A program made the position numbers and the translations under genes. A DNA stretch of 64,000 nucleotides from Salaquimonas sp. (lineage in GTDB: Bacteria; Pseudomonadota; Alphaproteobacteria; Rhizobiales; Rhizobiaceae), in assembly GCA_022340185.1 (NCBI GenBank), contig JAJDOK010000032.1, forward strand, positions 1 through 64,000, read 5' to 3'. This document shows, in pieces, positions 1-9,303 of this stretch (position 1 is the first letter of the stretch; the number at the start of each line of letters is the position of its first letter). The notes under the pieces were generated by a model. That model saw only the letters and a list, made by a program, of their open reading frames with translations. It had not been told where the DNA came from and made no database searches.

Positions 1-375
<375 letters not shown>

Positions 376-802
376 GATATTGAGATTTGATCGGCTTTTT
401 ACGTCGCCGGGAAAACGGCGACGTGGTCACGCTTAAAACTCGCCGCTTTCGCGACGGTTTGACGAGAACATAAACACACCATCGATACTTGCGTATCGAC
501 AGGTTTTTACATCTCGAAACGTGTTAGCCGAAGTCTCTTTATGAACATCGGGACCGAAGGAATCACGGCCCCGTGTCCGGCAGGAACTCCGCCCTCCACG
601 TTTCTCTTTCTTCCTATTCACTTGTCAAAGAACCGATATCGCGATCGGACACGATATCACGGCTTCGGGCCAATTTCACCCCGACGCAAGCGTCGAAGCA
701 TAACCGGCCTGTTGGCCAACCGAAAAATGCACCTGCGTGCGATTTCTCTGGATTTTACAAGAGCAAACGAATTTGCCGCCAGCGGCGCGCCGCCCTCGTT
801 GT
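376..802 (-). other. rRNA operon leader region
   Basis: This is the transcribed spacer between the predicted rRNA promoter and mature 16S, read on the minus strand. It contains, near 605-635, the segment TTCTTTGACAAGTGAATAGG followed by AAGAAAGAGAAACGTGG, a kind of sequence I associate with rhizobial rRNA leaders and 16S-23S spacers (antitermination/processing region). No protein-coding gene is convincing here; the short open frames overlap each other on both strands and have no family features. Confidence 0.55.
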
Positions 803-808
803 GGGGCG

Positions 809-838
809 TATATAGGCCCCGCCCCTCGCAACTGTCAA
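809..838 (-). promoter_or_regulatory. rRNA operon promoter (sigma-70 type)
   Basis: On the minus strand a perfect TTGACA (838-833) is followed after 18 bases by TATATA (814-809). The spacer is GC-rich. It points toward the 16S gene with transcription expected to begin near 802. This is the only near-consensus promoter between the 16S gene and the divergent peptidase gene. Confidence 0.7.
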
Positions 839-1087
839 CACCGAAAAAAAGAAAATATGAACTTTTTGTGCCAGCGCTTCGCTGCGATCGCCGGCAGGCT
901 CGCCAATGTCCCCTTGATGCCCTTTTACCGTCGCAATTTTAACAGAAACAGACCTCGTTCGGCGCACTCGGGCGGACTGCCTGATTCCCTTGAAGGCGGA
1001 GCCGGTCCTCAATATTGCACGGCTGGCGTTCTGGACAATGGCGGCGGGCTCAAACTACAAAGATGACGCGATTTTTCGGGACGGGTA
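839..1087. other. intergenic region, nothing further recognised
   Basis: Between the rRNA promoter and the divergent peptidase gene I see no gene, repeat or terminator. It should hold any upstream elements of the rRNA promoter and the promoter of the peptidase gene, but no hexamer pair stands out for the latter. Confidence 0.4.
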
Positions 1088-3025
1088 ATGACGGATAGCG
1101 GCACACTGATCGAAACGGGCTTGCTGGGTGATCTGCCGCCGCTCAACACTTCGGCCGCGCGCATGCCGCACAAGCGTCAGGTTTCGCTGCGCTGGCTGAG
1201 CGGTACCGTGCTGGTCGGCGTCACCTCGCTCTTCTTGATGGGCGGCGCGCTTTACGCCGCACTCGAAGGCCGCGAGCAGCTCGCCCTGCCCGCCCAGGCC
1301 TATGAGCGCGCGCCCGACCTGGATCATCCGGGCAACGTCATTACCAGGGGCAACAGGCCGGGGATCAACTACAACACGGAAGCTTCCAGCACCGGTGTCA
1401 TGATGGTTTCGACGGTCACGCGCGAAGGTGACCGCGATGTCGTCAAGGTCCGCCCCTTTCTGCATGTCGACACACCGCTCGCCATCGCGCCCAAGAGCGA
1501 TTTCGATTATCCAACCTTCGATCCGCTTGCCGTCTTCTCCGACAACGGCAAGCCCGAGCCTGTCGTGCGCTCCAACGACCTGATCTATGGCGCGGATGTC
1601 GAATCGGAAGTCACGCTGAAAATCGACGACTTCGATCCTGCAAGCCCGCTCCTGTCCAGGGCGCCGCGCCAGCGCTCGACGGATATCGAGGAGATGGTAC
1701 GCAATGCCGCGCCCAATCTCGACGGCTCGGCCAACTCGATCGCCGCGCTTTCCTATTTCGATCCCGGCCGTTTTTCGCTGCAGAACAACGCCCTGCTGGG
1801 ACCGACCGGCGTGACGATCACCGCCGAAAACGTGACTTTCCTTACAAAGACCGCCGATCTCGCCGACTATTCCGGCCTGCGCTACGAGGAGCATGTCGTG
1901 CGCATACGCGAGGAGTCGGGCGTTGCCGAGGCGCTCGAAGCCGAGGGTATCGAGGATGGCGAAGCGGAACTCCTCGCAAGGGTCATGTCCTCCGACCTGG
2001 GCGGAACCACGCTGCGGCCCGATGACCGGCTGCGTCTTTCGCTGGAATTCGACGGCTCGCGCGACGCCGCCCAGCCCCATGTTCGGCTCGCCAGTGTCTA
2101 TCGCGGCGCAACGCATCTGGTTTCGATCGCCAGGACTGATGACAATCGTTACGTCTACGCCGCCGAGCCGGCCAACATTCCCCAGATTGCCGCCGACAGC
2201 AATGCACCCAAACGCGTGGTGGGGCGCATGCCGACCGTCTACGACGCCATCTATCGCGCCGCACTGACGGAAGGGCTGAACAAGGACATCGCCCGTCAGT
2301 TGATCCGTATCTTCTCCTCGGATGTGGACTTCAACTCCACCATTTCGCCAAAGGACGAAATGTCGGTCTTCGTTTCGCTCGACGAGACCACGACGAAGCC
2401 GACGGACAATTCTGAAATCCTCTATGCCGCGATCAAGCTCGGCTCGGTCACCCGCAAATTCTACCGGTTCCGCGATCCCGATTCCGGCGCGGTCGACTAC
2501 TATGACGAGAACGGCAAGAGTGTGAAGAAGTTCCTGCTGCGCAAGCCGGTGCCGAATGGAAGGTTCACCTCGCCTTTCGGAATGCGTTACCATCCAATTC
2601 TGAAAACCCGCACGATGCATTGGGGCATTGACTGGGGCGCCCCACGCGGCACGCCGATCATCGCCGCCGGCGACGGCGTCGTCGAAAAGGCCGGCTGGGG
2701 CAAGGGCTCCGGCCGCGAGACGATTATCCGGCACGCCAATGGCTACGAGACGGCCTATTTCCATCAGTCGCGGATCGCCGTGAAGAAAGGCCAGCGGGTT
2801 CGCCAGGGCCAGATTATCGGTTATGTCGGCTCGACCGGCCTGTCGACCGGACCGCATCTGCACTACGAGGTGCATGTCAACGGCAACAGGGTGGACCCGA
2901 TGCGCATCCGCCTGCCCAAGGGCAAGGAACTGGACGGCCAGAATCTCAAGACCTTCATCGCCGAACGCGAGCGTATCGACGACCTGCTCGCTCCTCAGGA
3001 CGAAACCAAGCTAGCCCAATACTAG
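1088..3025 (+). CDS. M23 family metallopeptidase, membrane-anchored
   Basis: This 645-residue protein is a predicted peptidoglycan endopeptidase of the LytM/lysostaphin type. A cytoplasmic N-terminus precedes one membrane segment at about residues 36-58, a long periplasmic region follows, and an M23 domain occupies about 489-600. The zinc-site motifs are visible: HWGID with His511 and Asp515, and HLH with His590 and His592. Proteins of this shape cut or regulate cell-wall cross-links during growth and division. Whether this one is an active hydrolase is inferred only from intact metal ligands. It stands alone, divergent from the rRNA operon; the next gene is convergent. The start at 1088 is the first ATG of the frame and gives a sensible N-terminus before the membrane segment. 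Confidence 0.9.
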   Translation: MTDSGTLIETGLLGDLPPLNTSAARMPHKRQVSLRWLSGTVLVGVTSLFLMGGALYAALEGREQLALPAQAYERAPDLDHPGNVITRGNRPGINYNTEASSTGVMMVSTVTREGDRDVVKVRPFLHVDTPLAIAPKSDFDYPTFDPLAVFSDNGKPEPVVRSNDLIYGADVESEVTLKIDDFDPASPLLSRAPRQRSTDIEEMVRNAAPNLDGSANSIAALSYFDPGRFSLQNNALLGPTGVTITAENVTFLTKTADLADYSGLRYEEHVVRIREESGVAEALEAEGIEDGEAELLARVMSSDLGGTTLRPDDRLRLSLEFDGSRDAAQPHVRLASVYRGATHLVSIARTDDNRYVYAAEPANIPQIAADSNAPKRVVGRMPTVYDAIYRAALTEGLNKDIARQLIRIFSSDVDFNSTISPKDEMSVFVSLDETTTKPTDNSEILYAAIKLGSVTRKFYRFRDPDSGAVDYYDENGKSVKKFLLRKPVPNGRFTSPFGMRYHPILKTRTMHWGIDWGAPRGTPIIAAGDGVVEKAGWGKGSGRETIIRHANGYETAYFHQSRIAVKKGQRVRQGQIIGYVGSTGLSTGPHLHYEVHVNGNRVDPMRIRLPKGKELDGQNLKTFIAERERIDDLLAPQDETKLAQY

Positions 3026-3075
3026 AGCAAGTCAGGCTGTATCGGCATTCAAATTTCGAACGTGATGCGGATCGT

Positions 3076-3453
3076 TCAAGCTTCGGGAAGGCCTAGTTTG
3101 CGCCTGACATTCTTGGGCAGCCCAAGCGCCGCCAGACGGTGGCTTTCGCCAAGATAGTCCCGCAACGTTTCGTCATCCATGCTTTCTGGCGTCAGACGCT
3201 GTATCCATTTCATCCCGCGGGAAGCAAGATAGGGCGCCGGCCTGAGGCCGGGCTGTTCGCTCAGCAAGTCGAAACTCATCGGCGAGACCTTGAAAGTGAC
3301 GGCCAGTTCCGCCCCGTCGCTCCAGCCGGCAATGGCGAAGACCTTGTTTCTGTCCGCCTGCCCGACCTTCCACACATGCGCGCCACCCCACTGCACGACA
3401 TGACTTGAATGGGAAAGGCCGGCGCAGAATGCATTGTATTCGTCCAATGTCAT
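3076..3453 (-). CDS. MmcQ/YjbR family protein
   Basis: This 125-residue protein matches the MmcQ/YjbR family by length and layout: an N-terminal tyrosine-rich helix start (MTLDEYNAF), a central VWKVG/KVFA strand pair, and a C-terminal LTPESMDDETLRDYL segment. The family adopts a CyaY-like fold and is often described as DNA-binding, but its function is not established. It lies 32 bases downstream of clpB on the same strand and could be co-transcribed with it. The ribosome-binding site is weak. It is convergent with the M23 peptidase gene. Confidence 0.82.
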   Translation of the reverse strand: MTLDEYNAFCAGLSHSSHVVQWGGAHVWKVGQADRNKVFAIAGWSDGAELAVTFKVSPMSFDLLSEQPGLRPAPYLASRGMKWIQRLTPESMDDETLRDYLGESHRLAALGLPKNVRRKLGLPEA

Positions 3454-3485
3454 TCCGCGCCGACCCTGTCATTCATGGATGGTCG

Positions 3486-6092
3486 TCACGCAGCCTTGTC
3501 GCGTTCGGCGGTATCCGCCGGCTCGAACACCAGCCGGTCTGAAGCCGCCGCGACATGCACGGTCATGCCGTCATGGATATCGCCGGCAAGGATCTTCTCG
3601 GCGAGCGGGTCCTGCAGGCTCGTCTGGATGACGCGCTTCAGCGGCCGCGCGCCATAGGCCGGATCGTAGCCGTGCTCGGCCAGCCACGCGACCGCGTCCT
3701 CGCCCACGTCGAGCGTGATGCGCCGGTCGACAAGCAGCTTGTCCAGTCGCTTGAGCTGGATCGCCACGATGCCTGCCATGTCCGCTTTCTGCAGGCGGTG
3801 GAACAGGATGACGTCGTCGACGCGGTTTAAGAATTCCGGCCTGAAGCTCGCCTTGACCACGGCCATGACTTCCGCGCGCACCGAATCGACATCCTGGCCT
3901 TCCGGCAGGTTGACGAGATATTCCGCACCCAGATTGGATGTCATGATCAGCATGGTGTTGCGGAAATCGACGGTGCGACCCTGACCGTCGGTCAGCCTGC
4001 CATCGTCGAGCACCTGCAAGAGCACGTTGAACACGTCGGGATGCGCCTTTTCGATCTCGTCGAACAGCACGATCTGATAGGGCCGGCGCCGCACCGCTTC
4101 GGTCAGCGCGCCGCCTTCCTCGTAGCCGACATAGCCCGGAGGCGCGCCGATCAGGCGGGCGACCGAATGCTTCTCCATGTATTCCGACATGTCCATGCGG
4201 ACCATGGCGTTTTCGTCGTCGAACAGGAAGCCGGCGAGCGCCTTGGTCAGTTCCGTCTTGCCGACACCCGTCGGGCCGAGGAACATGAACGAGCCGATCG
4301 GCCGGTTTGGATCCTGCAGGCCGGCGCGTGCGCGCCTGACTGCTCTCGAGACGGCCTGCACCGCCTCGCCCTGGCCGATGACCCGCTTGGCGAGGTCATC
4401 TTCCATGCGCAGCAGCTTGTCCTTCTCGCCTTCCAGCATCTTGTCGACGGGAATGCCGGTCCAGCGCGAAACGACCTGCGCGATATGGTCGGGCGTGACC
4501 GCCTCTTCGACCAGCGCCTCGCGTTCGTCCTCTTCCGCCTCGGCGGCTTCCAGTTCCGCTTCGAGCTGCGGGATCACGCCATAGGCAAGTTCGCCGGCTT
4601 TCGCCAGATCGCCCTTGCGCTGAGCCTGCTCCAGTTCGATGCGGACCTGATCGAGCTTTTCCTTGATGTCGCGCTCCGACGACAGCTTGGACTGCTCGGC
4701 CTGCCAGCGCATGGTCAGCGCATCGGCCTTCTCCTGGAGGTCGGCGAGTTCGGCTTCGAGGCTCTTCAGCCTTTCTTTCGAACCCTTGTCGCTTTCCTTC
4801 TTCAGCGCTTCGCGCTCGATCTTGAGCTGGATGATGCGCCGGTCGAGTTCGTCGAGTTCTTCCGGCTTGGAATCGACCTGCATGCGTAGCCGCGAGGCGG
4901 CCTCGTCCATCAGGTCGATCGCCTTGTCCGGCAGGAAGCGGTCGGTGATGTAGCGGTTCGACAAATTGGCCGCTGCGACCAGCGCGGAATCGGTGATGCG
5001 AACGCCATGATGAAGTTCGTATTTCTCCTTGATGCCGCGCAGGATCGAAACGGTATCCTCCACCGTCGGCTCGCTTACGAAAACCGGTTGGAAGCGCCGT
5101 GCCAGGGCAGCGTCCTTTTCGACATGCTTGCGGTATTCGTCGAGCGTGGTCGCGCCGACGCAGTGCAATTCGCCGCGTGCCAGCGCAGGCTTGAGTAAAT
5201 TGGAGGCGTCCATCGCACCTTCCGCCTTGCCGGCTCCGACCAGCGTGTGCATCTCGTCGATGAACAGGACGACCTGACCGGCCGCGGCCTGCACCTCGGA
5301 AAGCACCGCCTTAAGGCGTTCCTCGAACTCGCCGCGATATTTCGCGCCGGCGATGAGCGCACCCATGTCGAGCGCCAATAGCCGTTTGTTCTTGAGCGAT
5401 TCCGGCACGTCGCCATTGACGATCCTGAGCGCCAGACCTTCGGCGATCGCCGTCTTGCCGACACCGGGTTCGCCGATCAGCACGGGATTGTTCTTGGTGC
5501 GCCGCGACAGCACCTGGATGGTGCGGCGGATTTCGTCGTCGCGGCCGATCACCGGATCGAGCTTGCCCGCGCGCGCATCGGCTGTCAGATCGCGGGCATA
5601 TTTCTTCAGTGCATCATAGCCAGCCTCGGCATTGGCGCTGTCGGCGGTGCGGCCCTGGCGCAGATCATTGATCGCCTGGTTGAGCGAATTGGCGGTCACG
5701 CCGGCCTTGGAAAGGATGTCGGAGGTGGCCGCCGATTTCTCGATCGCCAGCGCGAGCAGAAGCCGCTCGACCGTGACGAAGGAATCGCCGGCCTTCTGTG
5801 CCGCCTTCTCGGCCGTGTCGAACACTTTCGCCAGTGGCTGCGACATGTAGAGCTGGCTGTTTCCGCCGTTGACCGAAGGCATCGCCTTGAGTGCGGCCTC
5901 GACCGCCAGCAATGCATCCTTCGGACGCCCGCCGGCCTTTTCGATCAACGAACTGGCGAGCCCTTCGGAATCGTCCAGAAGGACTTTCAGAATATGTTCG
6001 GGAGAGAATTGCTGATGGCCCTGTGACAGGGCCTGCGTCTGTGCCGACTGGATGAAGCCCTTCACCCGGTCGGAATATTTTTCGATGTCCAT
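3486..6092 (-). CDS. clpB: ATP-dependent chaperone ClpB
   Basis: ClpB is a hexameric AAA+ disaggregase that works with DnaK to rescue aggregated proteins after heat stress. The 868-residue product has the double Clp-N repeat, two AAA+ modules with Walker A motifs GEPGVGKT (near residue 205) and GPTGVGKT (near 605), and a long coiled-coil middle domain (about 400-530) that separates ClpB from ClpA/ClpC. The start chosen is ATG at 6092, 30 codons inside the longest open frame, because AAGGAG lies just upstream and homologues begin MDIEKYSD. A candidate RpoH promoter lies at 6185-6213. Length is normal for the family. Confidence 0.97.
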   Translation of the reverse strand: MDIEKYSDRVKGFIQSAQTQALSQGHQQFSPEHILKVLLDDSEGLASSLIEKAGGRPKDALLAVEAALKAMPSVNGGNSQLYMSQPLAKVFDTAEKAAQKAGDSFVTVERLLLALAIEKSAATSDILSKAGVTANSLNQAINDLRQGRTADSANAEAGYDALKKYARDLTADARAGKLDPVIGRDDEIRRTIQVLSRRTKNNPVLIGEPGVGKTAIAEGLALRIVNGDVPESLKNKRLLALDMGALIAGAKYRGEFEERLKAVLSEVQAAAGQVVLFIDEMHTLVGAGKAEGAMDASNLLKPALARGELHCVGATTLDEYRKHVEKDAALARRFQPVFVSEPTVEDTVSILRGIKEKYELHHGVRITDSALVAAANLSNRYITDRFLPDKAIDLMDEAASRLRMQVDSKPEELDELDRRIIQLKIEREALKKESDKGSKERLKSLEAELADLQEKADALTMRWQAEQSKLSSERDIKEKLDQVRIELEQAQRKGDLAKAGELAYGVIPQLEAELEAAEAEEDEREALVEEAVTPDHIAQVVSRWTGIPVDKMLEGEKDKLLRMEDDLAKRVIGQGEAVQAVSRAVRRARAGLQDPNRPIGSFMFLGPTGVGKTELTKALAGFLFDDENAMVRMDMSEYMEKHSVARLIGAPPGYVGYEEGGALTEAVRRRPYQIVLFDEIEKAHPDVFNVLLQVLDDGRLTDGQGRTVDFRNTMLIMTSNLGAEYLVNLPEGQDVDSVRAEVMAVVKASFRPEFLNRVDDVILFHRLQKADMAGIVAIQLKRLDKLLVDRRITLDVGEDAVAWLAEHGYDPAYGARPLKRVIQTSLQDPLAEKILAGDIHDGMTVHVAAASDRLVFEPADTAERDKAA

Positions 6093-6184
6093 GTCCTGCT
6101 CCTTGCCTTTCCCCACCCGCTCAAGCGGCATGGGAAAACGAGATTGGAGAAGCCCCCGCCGAGCGGCAGGCCTTTCTGACAAAG

Positions 6185-6213
6185 ATATAGGAATGAAACA
6201 CGCGCGGTTGAAG
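6185..6213 (-). promoter_or_regulatory. candidate RpoH (heat-shock) promoter of clpB
   Basis: On the minus strand CTTCAA (6213-6208) is followed after 16 bases by CCTATAT (6191-6185), about 93 bases before the clpB start. Alphaproteobacterial RpoH promoters resemble CTTGAA and CCTATAT, so the -10 fits fully and the -35 has one mismatch. That clpB is RpoH-dependent is usual; this particular site is inferred. Confidence 0.5.
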
Positions 6214-6251
6214 ATCGCCGCGCGAAAAAGCCGGTTGACCGGATACTTTTC

Positions 6252-6285
6252 GAAAAAACCGTTCCCGGGTGCGTTTCACCCGGGA
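6252..6285 (-). terminator. Rho-independent terminator after the DUF4167 gene
   Basis: A perfect 9-bp stem (6285-6277 with 6271-6263) and 5-base loop are followed on the minus strand by a run of six T inside ACGGTTTTTTCG. It lies about 20 bases beyond the DUF4167 stop codon and separates that gene from the clpB promoter. Confidence 0.85.
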
Positions 6286-6304
6286 CGCAGTCGCCGCCGA
6301 AGGT

Positions 6305-6991
6305 TTATTCCTCGGCGTTGGCTTCCTGGCCAGCCGGACCGGAACCCAGAATGCTTTCAGGCAGCATCGAGGCATCGCTGGAAATGTCGCGCTTGGCCTT
6401 CTCTGCGCCATTGCCGTTTGCGGCATGCGCGCCATTGGCGCCGTTCGCACCTGCCGCCTTATCGCCTTCCTCGCGACCTGATTCCTGAGAGGAATCGTTC
6501 GTCGATTCGCGGCGCGGACGTCTGCGGTTGCGGCCGTCGCCGCGCGGGCGCCGTTCGGAAGCCTCGGCCTGCACCGTCTCTTCCGATTCGTCGGTCTGCG
6601 CTGCAGCACGGGACTGCTCGGACCCGGCAGTGGCAGCGCGTTCCTCTCCGGAATCGTCCTCATTGTCCTGATCGGATGCGGTGCTCAGTTCGGGCTGCGG
6701 TCCGCGGCCATAATTGGCTGCCGCATTCTCTTCATTGCGGCTCGCCTGCTGTGCCGCAGCAGCAGCAATAATGCGGTTGTAGTGCTCGGCGTGCTGCAGA
6801 TAGTTCTCGGCCATCACATTGTCGCCCATGGCAAGCGCGTCGCGCGCCAGTGTGGCGTATTTTTCTGCGACATGGGTAGCGGTGCCGCGGATCTTAACAT
6901 CCGGTCCGTTACTCTCATAGGTGCGGCTCATCGGGTTGGGACCCTTGCGTCCGCGCCCGCGCATTCGGTTCTTCTGCTGTGACTGCCTCAT
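6305..6991 (-). CDS. DUF4167 domain-containing protein
   Basis: This 228-residue protein begins with a basic stretch (MRQSQQKNRMRGRGRKG) and a conserved segment to about residue 85 (VAEKYATLARDALAMGD, ENYLQHAEHYNRII) that matches DUF4167, a family seen in alphaproteobacteria. The rest is low-complexity, rich in Ala, Glu, Ser and Arg, with RRPRRES-like patches. The composition suggests nucleic-acid or ribosome association, but no function is established. It lies downstream of prmC on the same strand with a 324-base gap and ends in a strong terminator. The position next to prmC and prfA is conserved in the order and hints at a translation-related role. Confidence 0.85.
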   Translation of the reverse strand: MRQSQQKNRMRGRGRKGPNPMSRTYESNGPDVKIRGTATHVAEKYATLARDALAMGDNVMAENYLQHAEHYNRIIAAAAAQQASRNEENAAANYGRGPQPELSTASDQDNEDDSGEERAATAGSEQSRAAAQTDESEETVQAEASERRPRGDGRNRRRPRRESTNDSSQESGREEGDKAAGANGANGAHAANGNGAEKAKRDISSDASMLPESILGSGPAGQEANAEE

Positions 6992-7315
6992 ATACTTCTC
7001 ATACTGGGTGACTGGATGGATTCACGCGCGGCTCCTGTCCGCGCTTTCGACGTCACTACGCACAGATCATCTCTATCAGCGCACGACAACGACTATTCTC
7101 AGGCATCGGTTCGATAGACAGCTTGGCTGCTTTCGCGTTCCCGTCATGCCCCACGAGATAGGCCATTTCGACTTCAAATCTGAAATTGGCTGGAAACGCT
7201 CCTGCAATGACAGCGATTCGTCGCCACGCCACTGCTCAAGGCGGAAACTAGCGCTTTCGCGCGACAATTCCAAGCGTTTTTATGCATTGCACCCAATTGA
7301 AGTAAACAAGCCGCT
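6992..7315. other. intergenic region between prmC and the DUF4167 gene
   Basis: No gene is supported here. It holds the 5' region of the DUF4167 gene. A short GCGC-GAAA-GCGC hairpin lies near 7240-7260 but has no T-run on either strand, so I do not call a terminator. No convincing promoter pair was found. Confidence 0.35.
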
Positions 7316-8167
7316 TCACATCGCTATGACAACCAGCACTCGTTCATTGCCGCCAAGGTCGGTTACAGCGTCGATGACGTGCCATCCCCCTGCCCTGGCA
7401 AGCGTTTTGATCGCTTTGGCCTGCCCGGCGCCGATCTCCACATAGAGCCTGCCGCCGGGCTTCAGGAGCGGGCCTGCCTGCGCCAGAAGGACGCGGTAGG
7501 CGTCGAGACCGTCCGCACCGCCGTCGAGCGCGGCACGCGGATCGTATTCTCGCACTTCGCGCGCCAGCATCGCGATTTCCTCCCGCACTATATAGGGCGG
7601 ATTGGACACGATGAAATCGAAAGACCCGGACAGGCTTGTGAGAAAGTCGCCACGGACGAGATCGACTCGCTCATCCACGCCATTGGCTCGTGCGTTGGTC
7701 GCAGCGACATCGAGTGCGTCACCTGAAATGTCGACCGCCACACAGCGTGCCGATGGCAGATTCGCAAGCAGTGCCACCGCTATGGCGCCGCTGCCCGTGC
7801 CGATATCGGCGAAGACGGTTGGCGCCTCCCGGTCGCCCTGATCGGCCAGAACCCGATCGACCAGCACTTCCGTTTCCGGCCTGGGATCGAGCACGGCCGG
7901 CGTAACCCTGAAACGCAGGCCGAAGAATTCCTTTTCACCAACGATGCGGCTGACCGGTTCGCCCTCGGCACGCCGCTCGACCATCGCCCTGATTCGTTCA
8001 ACGAGTTCCGGTGATGCCGGTTCATTTTCGCGCGAGATCAGTGCTGCGCGATCGAACCCGCTCGCATGCTGCATCAGCAGGCGGGCATCGCGCGCTGCTT
8101 CCATCTTTTCCAGGCCGCCATCTGCGAGTTTCATGGCGGTCTGATGGATCAGTTCGCGAATGCGCAC
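7316..8167 (-). CDS. prmC: peptide chain release factor N(5)-glutamine methyltransferase
   Basis: PrmC (HemK) methylates the glutamine of the GGQ motif in release factors using S-adenosylmethionine, which speeds peptide release. The 283-residue protein has an N-terminal helical substrate-recognition domain (about 1-85) and a Rossmann methyltransferase domain with the SAM loop ADIGTGSGAIAVALL and the catalytic NPPY motif in VSNPPYIVRE. It starts 5 bases after prfA stops, so substrate and modifier are made from one transcript. Length is typical. Confidence 0.95.
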   Translation of the reverse strand: MRIRELIHQTAMKLADGGLEKMEAARDARLLMQHASGFDRAALISRENEPASPELVERIRAMVERRAEGEPVSRIVGEKEFFGLRFRVTPAVLDPRPETEVLVDRVLADQGDREAPTVFADIGTGSGAIAVALLANLPSARCVAVDISGDALDVAATNARANGVDERVDLVRGDFLTSLSGSFDFIVSNPPYIVREEIAMLAREVREYDPRAALDGGADGLDAYRVLLAQAGPLLKPGGRLYVEIGAGQAKAIKTLARAGGWHVIDAVTDLGGNERVLVVIAM

Positions 8168-8172
8168 GGAAC

Positions 8173-9249
8173 TCAGTCTTCCTCACCCATCGCCGCCAGC
8201 AGGCTTGCCTGATGATCGGTCGTCAGCGCGTCGAACAATTCGTCGAGCCCCTCGCCCTCCATGATACGATCGAGCTTGTAGAGCGTCAGGTTGATGCGGT
8301 GATCCGTGACGCGGCCCTGCGGAAAATTGTAGGTGCGGATACGCTCGGAACGGTCGCCCGAGCCGACCTGGCCCTTGCGCGCACTGGCGCGTTCGGAATC
8401 GGCGCGTTCGCGCTCGGCGTCAAACAACCGCGCGCGTAGCGTCTTCATCGCATTGGCCCGGTTTTGATGTTGCGACTTCTCCGACGAAGTCACCACGATG
8501 CCGGTCGGGATATGCGTGATGCGCACCGCCGAATCGGTGGTGTTGACGTGCTGGCCCCCGGCGCCCGAGGCGCGCATCGTGTCGATGCGAATATCCTCCG
8601 GCCTGATCTCGATGTCGATGTCCTCTGCCTCCGGCAGCACGGCCACCGTCGCCGCCGAGGTATGGATGCGCCCGCTTGCTTCCGTCTCCGGAACGCGCTG
8701 CACGCGGTGCACGCCGGATTCGAACTTCAGCCGCGCGAACACGCCCTTGCCCGTGATCGAGGCGATGATTTCCTTGTAGCCGCCGGCTTCGCCCGGGCTG
8801 TCCGACAGGATCTCGACCTTCCAGCCATTGGTAGCCGCGTAGCGCTCGTACATGCGGAAAAGATTGCCGGCGAAAAGCGCGGCCTCCGAGCCGCCCGTAC
8901 CGGCTCGCACTTCCAGTATGACGTTGCGGTCGTCGGCCCTGTCTCGCGGCAGCAGCAAGAGCTGGATATCGCCGCGCAGCTTGTCGATCTTCTCTTTCGT
9001 CTCGGGATATTCGAGTTCGGCCAGTTCGCGCATTTCCTTATCCGTCGCCCTGTCGGCCAGCAATTCGTCTAGCCCGGCCAGCGCCTTTTCGGCCTCGCGC
9101 AATTCGCGGATCTTGGCGACCACCTCGCCGATTTCCGAATACTCCGAAGCGAGTTTCACATAGGTTTCCGGATCCGGCCCGGCCGCCATGTCGCGCTCCA
9201 GCGTTTCGTGGCGCTTCAGAAGCTGGTCCAGTTTTTCGTCGATGAGCAT
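8173..9249 (-). CDS. prfA: peptide chain release factor 1
   Basis: RF1 reads UAA and UAG stop codons and triggers release of the finished protein. The 358-residue product shows the GGQ motif in SGAGGQHVN and the codon-recognition region [14 protein letters not shown], where the PxT tripeptide reads PET, rather than the PAT of E. coli. The length and the N-terminal helical domain are normal for RF1; the PxT motif separates it from RF2, which has SPF. It lies between ptsP (54 bases upstream) and prmC (5 bases downstream), probably as one operon. Confidence 0.95.
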   Translation of the reverse strand: MLIDEKLDQLLKRHETLERDMAAGPDPETYVKLASEYSEIGEVVAKIRELREAEKALAGLDELLADRATDKEMRELAELEYPETKEKIDKLRGDIQLLLLPRDRADDRNVILEVRAGTGGSEAALFAGNLFRMYERYAATNGWKVEILSDSPGEAGGYKEIIASITGKGVFARLKFESGVHRVQRVPETEASGRIHTSAATVAVLPEAEDIDIEIRPEDIRIDTMRASGAGGQHVNTTDSAVRITHIPTGIVVTSSEKSQHQNRANAMKTLRARLFDAERERADSERASARKGQVGSGDRSERIRTYNFPQGRVTDHRINLTLYKLDRIMEGEGLDELFDALTTDHQASLLAAMGEED

Positions 9250-9303
9250 GGTTTTTCTCGGGAAGGAAGAAATCGGCCCGGCCTCGGCGGGCGCGGAGCA
9301 ACG

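Noticed and set aside
1055..2875. A 606-codon frame antisense to the M23 peptidase gene
   Set aside because: The peptidase has intact zinc motifs and a membrane anchor; the antisense frame has neither.
3032..3045. A 14-base identity (AGGCTGTATCGGCA) shared with 17773-17786
   Set aside because: A match of this length is expected by chance several times in 64 kb; flanks do not extend it and the contexts are unrelated.
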